A stretch of DNA of 64,000 nt from Pelagibacterales bacterium SAG-MED29 (lineage in GTDB: Bacteria; Pseudomonadota; Alphaproteobacteria; Pelagibacterales; Pelagibacteraceae): NCBI GenBank assembly GCA_014653815.1, contig JACWDZ010000002.1, positions 1-64,000 of the forward strand. Direction: 5' to 3'. Numbering within the stretch: the stretch's first letter is position 1; each line of letters opens with the position of its first letter. Shown here one piece after another: positions 51,391 through 62,252 of the stretch. The position numbers and the translations under genes are program-made. A model generated the notes under the pieces. The model was not told where the DNA came from. It did no database searches and worked only from the letters and a program-made list of their open reading frames with translations.

Positions 51391-51492
51391 TTTTATATCC
51401 ACACTCAACTAATAAGAGTCTTAAGTTTAACACTCAAATCATTTAAATTATATTCAGGGGCAGTGGAGGGAGACTGAAGCTGCCTTTGCTAT

Positions 51493-52233
51493 TTACAGTC
51501 TTTTAATTCCTATTACTTTTAATTTTGCAGTTTTTTCAATTCTTTTAATTGTTTGATGAATTCCCATAACCACTGTTTTTTTCATCGGGCCATAAGAATG
51601 GATAAGTTTTTTATTTGAAAGCGCAACAGCAACATGACCCTTCCAATAAATAATATTGTTTTTTTTAATATTCTTTAATTTTACATTTTTTTTGAAGTAT
51701 ATAACCTGATCTTTAGCATCTCTTGGACAAAATTTATTATTAAAATTCATAAATATTTGTATTAAGGCTGAGCAATCTATTCCTTTAAAAGATTTTCCAC
51801 CCCATTTGTATCTTATATTTTTAAAAATGGATATTTTTCTAAAAAGGTTTTTTTCTTTATATGAAATAGGTTTAACATTACTTTTACTTATCCACCCTTT
51901 TGAAAACTTAAAAAATTTATATTTACTATCTATAACTTTAATTTTTGAACCAAATGATAGTTCAGTTTTTTTCTTTTGATTGATTGGAAAATTATAAATT
52001 TTTGCTTTTAAAACATTTATTTTGTGTGTCGGTTTTAAAAAATTAGAGAAATTTTTATTAAGGACATAACCTTTATACCCATCTTCTTTAATCTTTATTT
52101 TAAGCCATTTTTTAGTTTTTTTTGAAATAGAAAAGCTATCTCCATAAATCATTTGTGTTACGACCTCAGATTTAGAGGAAGGTTTTTTATGGAGATTTAT
52201 AACTGAAAAATTATTTGTTAAATACTTAGTCAT
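51493..52233 (-). CDS. NlpC/P60 peptidase with SH3-like repeats
   Basis: YKWGGKSFKGIDCSALIQIFM (catalytic Cys), WKGHVAVALSNKKLIHSYG (His); N-terminal SH3-like repeats. Confidence 0.9.
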   Translation of the reverse strand: MTKYLTNNFSVINLHKKPSSKSEVVTQMIYGDSFSISKKTKKWLKIKIKEDGYKGYVLNKNFSNFLKPTHKINVLKAKIYNFPINQKKKTELSFGSKIKVIDSKYKFFKFSKGWISKSNVKPISYKEKNLFRKISIFKNIRYKWGGKSFKGIDCSALIQIFMNFNNKFCPRDAKDQVIYFKKNVKLKNIKKNNIIYWKGHVAVALSNKKLIHSYGPMKKTVVMGIHQTIKRIEKTAKLKVIGIKRL

Positions 52234-53599
52234 TTAGCTTCAGTTTATCTTTAATCATATAAAGAAATACCAGCGAAGGTATTACCATTACCGCAGTAAT
52301 TATGAAGAAAATTCCCCAATCTCCATTTAACCAATCAACCAAAGCTCCAGATGAAGCTGCTAAGGTAGTTCGTCCAGCTGTTCCTATAGATGAAAGAAGC
52401 GCATATTGAGTAGCAGTATAAGTTCTGTCAACAAGCATTGAAATAAAAGCAACAAATGCTACCGTTGCAAATGCTGCTGCCATGTCATCGAAAATTACTG
52501 CTATTGCAAAAAGTAATTCTGATTTTCCTGACCAAGCTAGCAAAGAAAACAATAAGTTGGTAGACGCCATTAAAATACCAGAAACAAACATGGCTTTAAT
52601 TACGCCAGAACGAATTGCAAATAATCCACCTAACAAGGTAAATATTACAGTAGTTATCCAGCCTAATCCTTTTGAATATAGGGCTATGTCTGATTTAGTG
52701 AATCCTATTTCTTTATAAAATATTACTGACATTCTACCCAGAAAAGCTTCTCCAATTTTGAAAAGAAAAACAAATCCTAAGATAGCTAAAGCAACATTAA
52801 ATCCGTTTTTTTTAAAAAAGGTCATCACAGGACCGACAATAGTTCCTGTAACCCATGCCAAAGATTTTGTTGCAAAATTAGAGGAGCCTAATTTATCTTC
52901 AATTAATTTATCTGTATGAGCTTGGGATTTTTTTCTGTCAGTTGGTTGTGGCTCATTCACAAACATTAATCCAATATTACAAGCTATAATTACTACCCCC
53001 AAAACTAAGAAAGTAATTTGCCAATAATTTTCAAATCCTGCTGATTCAAAAAACTCTGCAAAATTTAAAGCTATAACCCCACCTAATTTATATCCAGTCC
53101 ACCATCCAACAACAGCCATAGCTGCTCCAGCCTGCATCGACTTTCCCTCATGCTCTCCAATTTGTTCAATTCTAAGGGCATCAACAGTAATGTCTTGTGT
53201 GGCTGAAGCAATTGCAATTATTAAACCTACGCTTATTACTAAAGCTAAATTAGCTGTGGGATTTATTACACTCCAACAAACTAGACTTAATAAAATTATA
53301 GTTTGCATTGTAACTATCCATCCACGTCTGTGACCAATTTTATTTGTTAACCAAGGAATTCTAATTCTATCGATTATTGGTGCCCACAAATAATTTAATG
53401 CGTAAACCGCAAATATTAATCCTGCCCAACCAATTGTGCTACGACTTAAACCATCCTCTTTAAGCCATAGACTTAAACTACTCCCTATTAATACCCATGG
53501 GAATCCGCTAATAGCACCAAGCAATAAAATTTTAGTCATTCGTCTATCAAAATAAACAGAGAAAGTTTCAGACAATGTTTGTTTTTTATATATTTCCAT
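52226..53599 (-). CDS. AmpG-like MFS transporter
   Basis: LLGAISGFPWVLIGSSLSLWLKEDGLSRSTIGWAGLIFAVYALNYLWAPIIDR; QDITVDALRIE. Confidence 0.9.
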   Translation of the reverse strand: MEIYKKQTLSETFSVYFDRRMTKILLLGAISGFPWVLIGSSLSLWLKEDGLSRSTIGWAGLIFAVYALNYLWAPIIDRIRIPWLTNKIGHRRGWIVTMQTIILLSLVCWSVINPTANLALVISVGLIIAIASATQDITVDALRIEQIGEHEGKSMQAGAAMAVVGWWTGYKLGGVIALNFAEFFESAGFENYWQITFLVLGVVIIACNIGLMFVNEPQPTDRKKSQAHTDKLIEDKLGSSNFATKSLAWVTGTIVGPVMTFFKKNGFNVALAILGFVFLFKIGEAFLGRMSVIFYKEIGFTKSDIALYSKGLGWITTVIFTLLGGLFAIRSGVIKAMFVSGILMASTNLLFSLLAWSGKSELLFAIAVIFDDMAAAFATVAFVAFISMLVDRTYTATQYALLSSIGTAGRTTLAASSGALVDWLNGDWGIFFIITAVMVIPSLVFLYMIKDKLKLND

Positions 53600-53613
53600 A
53601 ATTAATTATCTTT

Positions 53614-55062
53614 TTAATTTCTCCAAAAGGATGGGAAAAATAATACTAACACTGCAAATAATTCTAATCTTCCAAGCAACATTCCTATTGATAATATCCA
53701 TTTTGATAGATCGGGTATAGCCTTATAGTTTCCGTCTGGACCAATCACACCTCCCAAGCCAGGCCCCACATTTGATATTGCGCTAGCCGCACCAGAAATA
53801 GCTGTTAAAAAATCTAATCCGGAGATAGATAGTAGCATAGCAATAATAAAGAAAATAAATAGAAAAGAAAAAATAAAAACTATAACTGAGTTAATAAATT
53901 CATCTGATATTTTTTGATTGTTATATTTATTTATTATTATGCTATTTGGATAAAATAATTTTTTAATTTGATTTTTTAAAAAAATAACAAGCATTTGTAG
54001 TCTAAAAATTTTAATACCACATGCTGTGGATCCAGCACATCCACCAACAAACATTAAGAATAAGAAAAAAATAAGAGAAAAATTTCCCCATAATCCAAAA
54101 TCATCTGTGACATATCCTGTTCCTGAAAAAATAGATATAACATTAAAAGATGATATTCTTATTTTATCTAAAATATTGCTTTCATAATTAATAAACATTA
54201 AGTAGAGAAACATAATTAATATGGAAATGAGAAGGAGGTAAATAAGACCTTTAATTTGGACATCTTGAAAAAAAATTTTTTTGTTACCTTTAACGAATTT
54301 TAAATATGAAATGAAAGGTATGCTTCCTAAGATTATAAAAATACTTGCTATAATTTCAATATTTGGATTTTTAAAAAAACCTATTGAATCATTATGAGTT
54401 GAAAATCCTCCAGTAGCAATAGTTGTCATAGCGTGAGCAATACTGTCAAATATAGACATTCCAAACAGCCAATAAAAAAACACACACAATAAAGTTAAAG
54501 CTAAATATGTTGAGACAATAATAGTCGCAACTTCGATTGTTCTCGGTAAAATTTTTTCAGTTGTATCTGGCCCTTCCATTTTAAATAATTGCATTCCTCC
54601 TACTTTCAATAATGGTAAAATTGTAATTGCCATAACAACTATTCCAATTCCACCAAGCCATTGCATTAGCGCTCTCCATAAAAGAATACTTTTTGGACTA
54701 TTATCTAAATTTGTAATTATTGTTGCTCCAGTAGTAGTGATCCCTGACATACTTTCAAAAAAGGCTTCACTAAAAGTAAATTCTTCAGGGGACAGAAGGA
54801 AGGGCAAACTTCCAAAAATTGCAACCATTAACCATGCAAGAGTTGAAAATAAAAAAGTTTGCCTCAGGTTAAGTCTAAATTCTTTTTCTAAGTTGGCCAG
54901 AATGAACAATATTCCAATAAAAATTGTAATAAATGCAGATGAAATAAAACTATGACTATTTTCATTATATAATAACTGCATAACATAAGGAGCTAGCATA
55001 GAAATTCCAAGAACAACAAGCAGCACTCCAATCATGAAAAAAACAGTTTTGTTTGTAGCCAT
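53614..55062 (-). CDS. trkH: TrkH-family potassium uptake protein
   Basis: ESMSGITTTGATII, AMTTIATGGFSTHNDSIGFF, FVGGCAGSTACGIKIFR, AISNVGPGLG selectivity-filter repeats. Confidence 0.96.
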   Translation of the reverse strand: MATNKTVFFMIGVLLVVLGISMLAPYVMQLLYNENSHSFISSAFITIFIGILFILANLEKEFRLNLRQTFLFSTLAWLMVAIFGSLPFLLSPEEFTFSEAFFESMSGITTTGATIITNLDNSPKSILLWRALMQWLGGIGIVVMAITILPLLKVGGMQLFKMEGPDTTEKILPRTIEVATIIVSTYLALTLLCVFFYWLFGMSIFDSIAHAMTTIATGGFSTHNDSIGFFKNPNIEIIASIFIILGSIPFISYLKFVKGNKKIFFQDVQIKGLIYLLLISILIMFLYLMFINYESNILDKIRISSFNVISIFSGTGYVTDDFGLWGNFSLIFFLFLMFVGGCAGSTACGIKIFRLQMLVIFLKNQIKKLFYPNSIIINKYNNQKISDEFINSVIVFIFSFLFIFFIIAMLLSISGLDFLTAISGAASAISNVGPGLGGVIGPDGNYKAIPDLSKWILSIGMLLGRLELFAVLVLFFPSFWRN

Positions 55063-55155
55063 AGTGTTTCAGATTATTTAAATAGATATAAAATTCAACT
55101 TAATATCGTGTAATTATATCTGTATTTTATACATAAAATTTAATAAACCATAGTT

Positions 55156-56718
55156 ATGCTTGATAACAACTTAATTCAATCAACCTCTTCTTGGCCTTTT
55201 GTAGAAATTAGAAAACTTTTAAAAGATAGAAAAGATATAATTAAGACTAAAAATAAAATTACTTTTCAAACAGGCTATGGTCCTAGCGGATTGCCTCATA
55301 TTGGGACTTTTGGAGAAGTTGCAAGGACAAGCATGATGATTAATGCATTAAAACACTTTCAAAAGATTGATTATGAATTAATCACATTTTCTGACGATAT
55401 GGATGGACTTAGAAAAGTTCCAGAAAATATAACTAACAATAAGGTTTTAAAAGAAAATTTAGGAAAACCTTTAACAAATATACCGGATCCTTTTGGTAAG
55501 TATAAAAGTTTTGGTGAACATAATAATGAAATGTTAAAAGAATTTTTAAAAAGATTTAATTTCAATTTTACTTTTAAAAGCTCAACTGAAAACTATAAAA
55601 AAGGAGTCTTTAATAATTCTTTGATTAGAGTTTTAGAAAAATACGAAGAAATCATGAATATTATCTTACCCACTCTTCGAGACGAAAGAAAAAAAACTTA
55701 TTGTCCTTTTTTACCAATTTGTCCAGATACGGGCAAGGTTCTTCAGATTCCTTTAATAAGCATGGATGCAAAAAAAGGAACAGTTGTTTTTAAAAATAAC
55801 GATAAAAATCTTGAGACCAATATTTTAGATGGAAATTGCAAATTACAATGGAAAGTTGATTGGGCAATGAGATGGTTTACATTTGATGTTGATTTTGAAA
55901 TGTATGGTAAAGATTTAACCGAAAGCGCAATTCTTTCTAATAAAGTTTGTAGAGCTCTAGGAAAAATTCCACCAAATGGATTTGCTTACGAATTATTTTT
56001 AGACGAAAAAGGTGAAAAAATATCTAAATCTAAAGGAAACGGCATATCAATTGAACAATGGCTTAGATATGCATCGCCAGAAAGTTTGTCTCTATATATG
56101 TATCCTAATCCTAAAAGAGCTAAAAAGCTTTACTCTGAAGTAGTACCCAAAACAGTTGATGAATATTTGTCCTTAATTGAAAAATATCCAAAACAGAAAG
56201 AAAAAGACCAAATAGTTAATCCAGTGTGGCATGTTCATAATGGAAATCCACCAAAAGAAAAAATAGTTATGCCTTTTTCTATGCTTTTAAACTTAGTTGG
56301 ATCTAGCAATGCAGATAATAAAGAAATACTATGGAAGTTTATTAACAAATTTCATAAAGAAATAAAACCTAAGGAACATCCAATTCTAGATGGGCTTACT
56401 GAATATGCAATTAATTATTTCAAAGATAAAGTAGAACCAAATAAAAAATTTAAAACTCCAAACGATAAAGAAAAAGAAGCCTTAAAAAATTTGATTTTAA
56501 AGTTAGAAAAAGTTGATCAAAAGTCCAATCCAGAAGATATACAAACCATTGTATATTCTGCTGGAAAAGAAAATGGTTACGAAAAAAACCTTAGAGATTG
56601 GTTTAAATTAATCTACCAAGTATTATTTGGTGAAGAAGATGGTCCTAGATTGGGTTTTTTTGTAAGTTTTTTCGGTCTCAAAGAAACTATTGATCTAATC
56701 AATGATAAAATAAAGTAA
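55156..56718 (+). CDS. lysK: Lysyl-tRNA synthetase, class I
   Basis: HIGH-like GPSGLPHIGTFGEVART and KISKSKGNGISIEQWLRYASPESL motifs; WKVDWAMRWFTFDVDFEMYGKDLTES. Confidence 0.96.
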   Translation: MLDNNLIQSTSSWPFVEIRKLLKDRKDIIKTKNKITFQTGYGPSGLPHIGTFGEVARTSMMINALKHFQKIDYELITFSDDMDGLRKVPENITNNKVLKENLGKPLTNIPDPFGKYKSFGEHNNEMLKEFLKRFNFNFTFKSSTENYKKGVFNNSLIRVLEKYEEIMNIILPTLRDERKKTYCPFLPICPDTGKVLQIPLISMDAKKGTVVFKNNDKNLETNILDGNCKLQWKVDWAMRWFTFDVDFEMYGKDLTESAILSNKVCRALGKIPPNGFAYELFLDEKGEKISKSKGNGISIEQWLRYASPESLSLYMYPNPKRAKKLYSEVVPKTVDEYLSLIEKYPKQKEKDQIVNPVWHVHNGNPPKEKIVMPFSMLLNLVGSSNADNKEILWKFINKFHKEIKPKEHPILDGLTEYAINYFKDKVEPNKKFKTPNDKEKEALKNLILKLEKVDQKSNPEDIQTIVYSAGKENGYEKNLRDWFKLIYQVLFGEEDGPRLGFFVSFFGLKETIDLINDKIK

Positions 56719-56720
56719 TT

Positions 56721-57767
56721 ATGTTTTCAATTTTAAAGCCTTATATCTTTTCATTAGATCCAGAGACAGCCCATGATTTAGCAATCAAATCATTAAAAGC
56801 AAATTTTTTACCTGAAAGTTTTTTTAGTGTTAAAGAAGAAGAATTATTAGAAACAAATTTATTTAAAAAAAAAATTACAAATCCAATAGGTCTAGCAGCT
56901 GGATTTGACAAAAGTGCTGAAGTTTATAATTCACTTTTTAAATTAGGTTTTGGTTTTGTAGAAGTTGGAACAATTACACCTAAAAGACAATTAGGCAACC
57001 CTAAACCAAGAATTTTCAGATTAGAAAAAGATGAAGCCTTAATTAATAGACTGGGATTCAACAATCATGGTTCAGAAAGAGTTGCTCAGAGAATTGCAGA
57101 AAATAAACCCAAGGGCATTTTAGGAATAAATATTGGACCAAATCGAGAAACTAAAGATAAATCAGAAGATTTCTACATTTGTTTATCAAAACTTTATTCT
57201 TATGCAGACTATATAACAATTAATATTTCTTCACCGAACACAGAGGGTTTACGAGATTTTCATGAAGAAAATTCGATGATAAGATTATTAGAAGGTCTGA
57301 ATAAATTAAGAAAAAATAAAAATATTGAAAAACCTCTGACAATCAAGCTTTCACCAGATATTGATGATAAACAAATAAGTAACATTGTAGAGATTGTAAA
57401 TAAATATAAGATTGATGGAATTATTATTTCAAACACTACCAATCAAAATAGAGAAAAATTATTAGACAGTAAGAAAAATGAAATAGGAGGTTTATCTGGA
57501 CAGCCTATAAAAAATATTTCTACAAATTTAATTAAAAAATTTTATAAAGAGTTGAATAGAAAAATTACGATTATTGGTGTCGGGGGTATAGACTCGGGAA
57601 AAACTGCATTTGAAAAAATAACAGCAGGAGCAGATGTCGTTCAACTATATACGGGAATGGTTTATAAAGGCCCAGGGGTAGTAAAAGAAATTAAAAAGGA
57701 ATTAATTTCAATTTTAAAGAATGATAAAATCAAAAATATAAGTGACGCTGTTGGAATTAACACTTGA
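56721..57767 (+). CDS. pyrD: Dihydroorotate dehydrogenase (quinone type)
   Basis: NPIGLAAGFDKSAEVYNSLFKLGFGFVEVGTITPKRQLGNPKPRIFRL; INISSPNTEGLR; GVGGIDSGKTAFEKITAGADVVQLYTGMVYKGPG. Confidence 0.97.
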   Translation: MFSILKPYIFSLDPETAHDLAIKSLKANFLPESFFSVKEEELLETNLFKKKITNPIGLAAGFDKSAEVYNSLFKLGFGFVEVGTITPKRQLGNPKPRIFRLEKDEALINRLGFNNHGSERVAQRIAENKPKGILGINIGPNRETKDKSEDFYICLSKLYSYADYITINISSPNTEGLRDFHEENSMIRLLEGLNKLRKNKNIEKPLTIKLSPDIDDKQISNIVEIVNKYKIDGIIISNTTNQNREKLLDSKKNEIGGLSGQPIKNISTNLIKKFYKELNRKITIIGVGGIDSGKTAFEKITAGADVVQLYTGMVYKGPGVVKEIKKELISILKNDKIKNISDAVGINT

Positions 57768-57811
57768 CCACTGATCTTGCAGGAATTATATAGCTTAAGG
57801 AAAATATTATT

Positions 57812-58090
57812 ATGAGCAAAAGATGCGAACTAACTGGAATTTCACCTTTAAAAGGTCATAACGTAAGTCATGCAAAAAACAAGACTAAGCGAAGATTTTT
57901 GCCTAATTTAAAAAAAGTGACTTTTAAGAGTGATATTCTTAAAAAGAACATTAAATTAAATGTAACCAATGCCGCTTTAAGAACTGTAGATTTTAAAGGT
58001 GGATTAGACAAATATCTCTTGTCAGCTAAGAACGGAAAGTTGTCAAAAAAAGTTAAGAAACTAAAATCTTCTATTTATTCAAAAGCTTAG
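57812..58090 (+). CDS. rpmB: 50S ribosomal protein L28
   Basis: MSKRCELTGISPLKGHNVSHAKNKTKRRFLPNL. Confidence 0.97.
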   Translation: MSKRCELTGISPLKGHNVSHAKNKTKRRFLPNLKKVTFKSDILKKNIKLNVTNAALRTVDFKGGLDKYLLSAKNGKLSKKVKKLKSSIYSKA

Positions 58091-58101
58091 TTATTTAAGC
58101 A

Positions 58102-58674
58102 ATGAGTCTTTTTTATAAACTATCAACTTTAATGGGCTTGATAGTAGTTGCTTCAAATTATTTAGTTCAATTTCCTATTCAATATTTTGGTTTAAGTGAA
58201 ATTTTAACTTATGCAGCTTTTAGTTATCCAATTACATTTTTAATTACAGATTTAGCCAATCGAGCATATGGGAAGATCGTAGCAAGGAAAATTGTATATG
58301 TGGGATTTTTTATTGGTATTCTTTTAACTTTTCTTATTTCTACTAATTTTTCAGATATAATTTCTATCAGAATAGCCTTGGGATCTGGTGTTGCATTTTT
58401 TATTGCGCAAAATTTAGATATAAAAATTTTTGATACGTTAAGAAAAAAGTCTTGGTACATTGCTCCACTTACTTCATCAATTTTTGGATCAATAGTCGAT
58501 ACTTTTTTATTCTTTTCAATTGCTTTTTATGCAACTGGTATACCTTGGATTTCTTTAGCTTTAGGAGATTTAGTTGTTAAGTTTTTTATGGCTTTATCAA
58601 TGTTAATACCTTTTAGACTTTTATTATCAAGTATTAGAGATATTTCAGAACAAGAGATTTCCAAGTCAAAATAA
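58102..58674 (+). CDS. YhhQ/VUT-family (queuosine precursor) transporter
   Basis: ASNYLVQFPI...LTYAAFSYPITFLITDLANRAYGKIVARKIV; TM pattern. Confidence 0.88.
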   Translation: MSLFYKLSTLMGLIVVASNYLVQFPIQYFGLSEILTYAAFSYPITFLITDLANRAYGKIVARKIVYVGFFIGILLTFLISTNFSDIISIRIALGSGVAFFIAQNLDIKIFDTLRKKSWYIAPLTSSIFGSIVDTFLFFSIAFYATGIPWISLALGDLVVKFFMALSMLIPFRLLLSSIRDISEQEISKSK

Positions 58675-58676
58675 AC

Positions 58677-60470
58677 TTAGTGCAGAGTTTTTGTATCCTT
58701 TTCAACAAAAAGATCAGTAAGTTGATTTATCATGACGTCACCTAAATCCTGTACGTCTGTAATTTTAATAGCTTGGTTATAGTATCGAGTTACATCATGA
58801 CCTATACCAATAGCTAATAATTCAATGTTTGTTTTATTTTCAATCCATTTAACAGTATTTTTTAAATTAGATTCTAAATAATCACTCGAATTAATTGATA
58901 ATGTTGAGTCATCAACCGGCGCTCCATCTGAAATTACCATCAAAATTTTTCTTTCTTCTTTTCTTTTAGACATTTTATTGTAAGCCCATTTTAAAGCTTC
59001 ACCATCAATATTTTCTTTTAGCAAACCTTCTTTCAGCATTAAGCCTATATTATTTTTTTCTTGTCTCCACGGCATATCGGCTGATTTATAAATGATATGC
59101 CTTAGATCATTTAATCTTCCAGGCAAATTTGGCTTGTCATTTTTCATCCATTTTTCTCTAGATGAGCCACCTTTCCAGTGTTTGGTAGTAAAACCTAAAA
59201 TCTCTACTTTAACAGAACAACGTTCTAAAGTTCTTGCAAGTATGTCTGCACAAATGGCAGCAACAGAAATTGGTTTACCTCTCATAGAACCTGAGTTATC
59301 GATCAAAATTGTAACTAAAGTATCCTTAAATTCAATATCTTTTTCTTTTTTAAATGAAAGTGAGTTAAAGGGATCCATGATTATTCTTGGTAATTTTGAA
59401 TTATCTAACAAACCTTCTTCTAGATCAAAATTCCAAGATCTATTTTGTTTTGCTAAAAGTTTCCTTTGAAGTTTATTTGCAAGCTTAGAAACAAAATTTT
59501 TAAGTTGTAATAATTGTTGGTCTAAATTTTTTCTTAATCTACTGAGCTCCTCTTCACTTTCTAAGTCTTTTGCTTTGATTATTTCATCAAATTCTTCTGT
59601 ATAAACTTTATAATTGAGGTCTCCTAAACTATTTTTAATATTTTTTCTAAGATCTGATTTAGATTTATCTTCTATTTCAATTTCTTTTCCATCTTGATCT
59701 GATTCCTTCGCTTTATCCTCTAAATCTGGAACACCAGAATCTATAGACATTTCTTCTTGTTCCTGTTCTTTTTCTTTTGTTTTTTGTTCATGATTTTTTT
59801 GATCTTTTTGTTTTTCATCTTTATTTTCTTCATTTTTTTCTTCCTTTTCAAGATTTTCATCTAGATGCATATTTGAAATTAAATTTGAAATAATTGAATT
59901 ATATTGATCTTGATCATGGGTTAAGTTCCCCAGTTGTTTAATTTTTCCTTTAAATTTTTCATTTAAATCTCTTTGATATGTCTTAAGTTTTTTTTCTAAT
60001 TCTTTGCTATTCTTTGATTCAAAAAATTTAACTCTTAAATAATTTTCAAAGGACTCAATTATTTTTTCTTCACTATTTTTAAGATCTAAAGAACTAGTTC
60101 TTTCTTGATAATATTTTTCTATATTATTTTTTACCCCCTTAAATTGGTCTGAACCTAGTTTTTCACATCTAATTTTTTCAGCAATTTTATATAATTTTTT
60201 TGAGATGTTTCCATCAGGCTCATGCGATTTAAAAGTTTTCTCATCACTAAATCTTAATTTCAGAGACTTAGAGTCTGCTATTGCTCTAATCTTACTATAA
60301 TTGATCTTGTTGTTTACCTGTTCAATTTCAGGCAATTTAATAGAATTATTTTTTGATTTAGAATTTTGATCACCAAATGAAACTTCCACATTTTCAGAAT
60401 TTGACAAAGATTTTATTGTAGAACCAATAGCGGTTTTAAAATTTTCTAGTATTTCAGACTTTTTTTCCAC
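58677..60470 (-). CDS. cobT: CobT-like cobaltochelatase subunit (VWA domain)
   Basis: C-terminal MIDAS region [44 protein letters not shown]; charged acidic middle segment. Confidence 0.92.
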   Translation of the reverse strand: MEKKSEILENFKTAIGSTIKSLSNSENVEVSFGDQNSKSKNNSIKLPEIEQVNNKINYSKIRAIADSKSLKLRFSDEKTFKSHEPDGNISKKLYKIAEKIRCEKLGSDQFKGVKNNIEKYYQERTSSLDLKNSEEKIIESFENYLRVKFFESKNSKELEKKLKTYQRDLNEKFKGKIKQLGNLTHDQDQYNSIISNLISNMHLDENLEKEEKNEENKDEKQKDQKNHEQKTKEKEQEQEEMSIDSGVPDLEDKAKESDQDGKEIEIEDKSKSDLRKNIKNSLGDLNYKVYTEEFDEIIKAKDLESEEELSRLRKNLDQQLLQLKNFVSKLANKLQRKLLAKQNRSWNFDLEEGLLDNSKLPRIIMDPFNSLSFKKEKDIEFKDTLVTILIDNSGSMRGKPISVAAICADILARTLERCSVKVEILGFTTKHWKGGSSREKWMKNDKPNLPGRLNDLRHIIYKSADMPWRQEKNNIGLMLKEGLLKENIDGEALKWAYNKMSKRKEERKILMVISDGAPVDDSTLSINSSDYLESNLKNTVKWIENKTNIELLAIGIGHDVTRYYNQAIKITDVQDLGDVMINQLTDLFVEKDTKTLH

Positions 60471-60473
60471 TTT

Positions 60474-61451
60474 TTATAAAGTAACATTTATTGAAGATTC
60501 TGGAAGGTCTTCTCCAAAACATCTTTGGTAATACTCAGATATGATTTTCTTTTCTAATTCATCACACTTGTTCAAAAAAGTAACTCTGAAAGCATAACCT
60601 TGATCTTTAAAAATCGACATATTCTCTGCCCAATGCAATACAGTTCTTGGACTCATTACTGTTGAGATGTCTCCATTCACAAAGCCTTTTCTTGTGAGAT
60701 CAGCAACTTTAATCATATTAGTTAATATTTCTTTACCTTCTTTATTATTAAATTTTTTATTTTTAGCTAAAATGATTTCTAATTCTTTTTCAAAAGGAAG
60801 ATAATTAAGAGTAGAAACAATGTTCCATCTATCCATCTGACCTTGGTTTATTTGTTGTGTTCCGTGATACAACCCAGAGGTGTCTCCAAGCCCAACAGTA
60901 TTTGTGGTTGCAAATATTCTAAAAAAATCATGTTGTTCTAAAACTTTATTTTTATCTAACAAAGTAAATTTTCCATCACTTTCTAGTACTCTTTGAATAA
61001 CAAACATCACATCAGGTCTTCCAGCATCATATTCATCAAAAACTAATGCCACTGGATTTTGGATAGACCAGGGTAAAATGCCTTCTTTAAATTCTGTGAC
61101 TTGTTTGCTTTCTCTTAAAACAATTGCATCTTTGCCAATTAAATCTATTCTGCTTATGTGACTGTCTAAATTTACTCTAATACATGGCCAGTTCAATCTG
61201 GCAGCTACTTGTTCTATGTGAGTTGACTTTCCCGTTCCATGATAACCTTGAATAAGGACTCTTTTATTAAAAGAAAAACCAGCTAGAATTGCTAGGGTGG
61301 TATCTTTATCAAATTTATAATCTGAATCTATTTTAGGCACGTATTCATTTTTTTTTGAAAAAGCATCAATCTGCATTTCGCTATCAAAACCAAAAGTTTG
61401 TTTTACAGAAATTTTCATATCTGGTTTTGTAATAAATTGTTCTGTGCTCAT
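60474..61451 (-). CDS. cobS: CobS-like cobaltochelatase AAA+ ATPase
   Basis: [96 protein letters not shown]. Confidence 0.94.
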   Translation of the reverse strand: MSTEQFITKPDMKISVKQTFGFDSEMQIDAFSKKNEYVPKIDSDYKFDKDTTLAILAGFSFNKRVLIQGYHGTGKSTHIEQVAARLNWPCIRVNLDSHISRIDLIGKDAIVLRESKQVTEFKEGILPWSIQNPVALVFDEYDAGRPDVMFVIQRVLESDGKFTLLDKNKVLEQHDFFRIFATTNTVGLGDTSGLYHGTQQINQGQMDRWNIVSTLNYLPFEKELEIILAKNKKFNNKEGKEILTNMIKVADLTRKGFVNGDISTVMSPRTVLHWAENMSIFKDQGYAFRVTFLNKCDELEKKIISEYYQRCFGEDLPESSINVTL

Positions 61452-61963
61452 TTTTTTCCTAATGTTTTTTTTAGCTGACTATAAGCTAATGTAATTTTTT
61501 TAAGCTTATCTTCAAATTTTTTATTTCCTTGGTTTTTATCAGGATGGTATTTTTTCACAAGGCTTTTAAATTTTGAGTGAATTTCTTCCCATTTTGTCCT
61601 ATCATTTAGCTCCATAACTTCAAGGGCATCTCTATCAGTTTGTGAAATTTTGGTTTTTTTGAATTCTTTAAAATTTGAGCTTTTGAATATATTCAGTCTA
61701 TCATCTAAAGCGTTGTTCCATAGAATATTGAAGAAATTTTCAGAAGAACCGAAATTTTTAGTAGACTTATGCCAAGTTAAATCTGACTTTACAAAGAACT
61801 CTATTTCTTGATCATTCATATTTTCAAAATAATTCCAATTTTTATTAAAAATTTTTATATGGTTTAGACAAAGCAATCTGAATTTTTTGCTATTATCTCT
61901 TTCAATAGGGGCTTTATATGCTCCTATTTCTTTACAATTTTTCCAATCACAGATAACTTTCAT
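61448..61963 (-). CDS. DnaJ-domain protein
   Basis: C-terminal J domain with [45 protein letters not shown]. Confidence 0.9.
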   Translation of the reverse strand: MKVICDWKNCKEIGAYKAPIERDNSKKFRLLCLNHIKIFNKNWNYFENMNDQEIEFFVKSDLTWHKSTKNFGSSENFFNILWNNALDDRLNIFKSSNFKEFKKTKISQTDRDALEVMELNDRTKWEEIHSKFKSLVKKYHPDKNQGNKKFEDKLKKITLAYSQLKKTLGKK

Positions 61964-61997
61964 ATTGATTCTACTTCTATATAGTAAATTTATAAAA

Positions 61998-62252
61998 ATG
62001 GAAAATTATTTTAAAGATATTGAAAAAAAATTAAAAGAAAAAATTAATTTTGAAAAATTAGAAATTATTGATAATTCACACAAACATAAAGGCCATAAAT
62101 TTTTTTCTGAAGAAAAATATCATTTACATCTAAAAATAAAATCTTTGTATCTTAAATCAATATCAAGGTTAAGTGCTCAAAAATTAATTATGAATATTTT
62201 AAAAGATGATTTAAAAACTAAAATTCATGCTTTAGAAATTAGTATTGAGTAA
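61998..62252 (+). CDS. bolA: BolA-family protein
   Basis: LEIIDNSHKHKGHK...HLHLKIKS...LSAQKLIMNILKDDLKTKIHALEI; start moved to MENYFKDIEKKL, inside the ORF-track version. Confidence 0.9.
   Translation: MENYFKDIEKKLKEKINFEKLEIIDNSHKHKGHKFFSEEKYHLHLKIKSLYLKSISRLSAQKLIMNILKDDLKTKIHALEISIE

Noticed and set aside
59092-59469. 125-aa plus-strand ORF inside cobT
   Set aside because: Antisense shadow of a conserved VWA-coding region; no recognisable domain.
61887-61997. Extended BolA N-terminus in the ORF track
   Set aside because: The extension overlaps the divergent J-domain gene start and lacks BolA similarity; ATG at 61998 fits.
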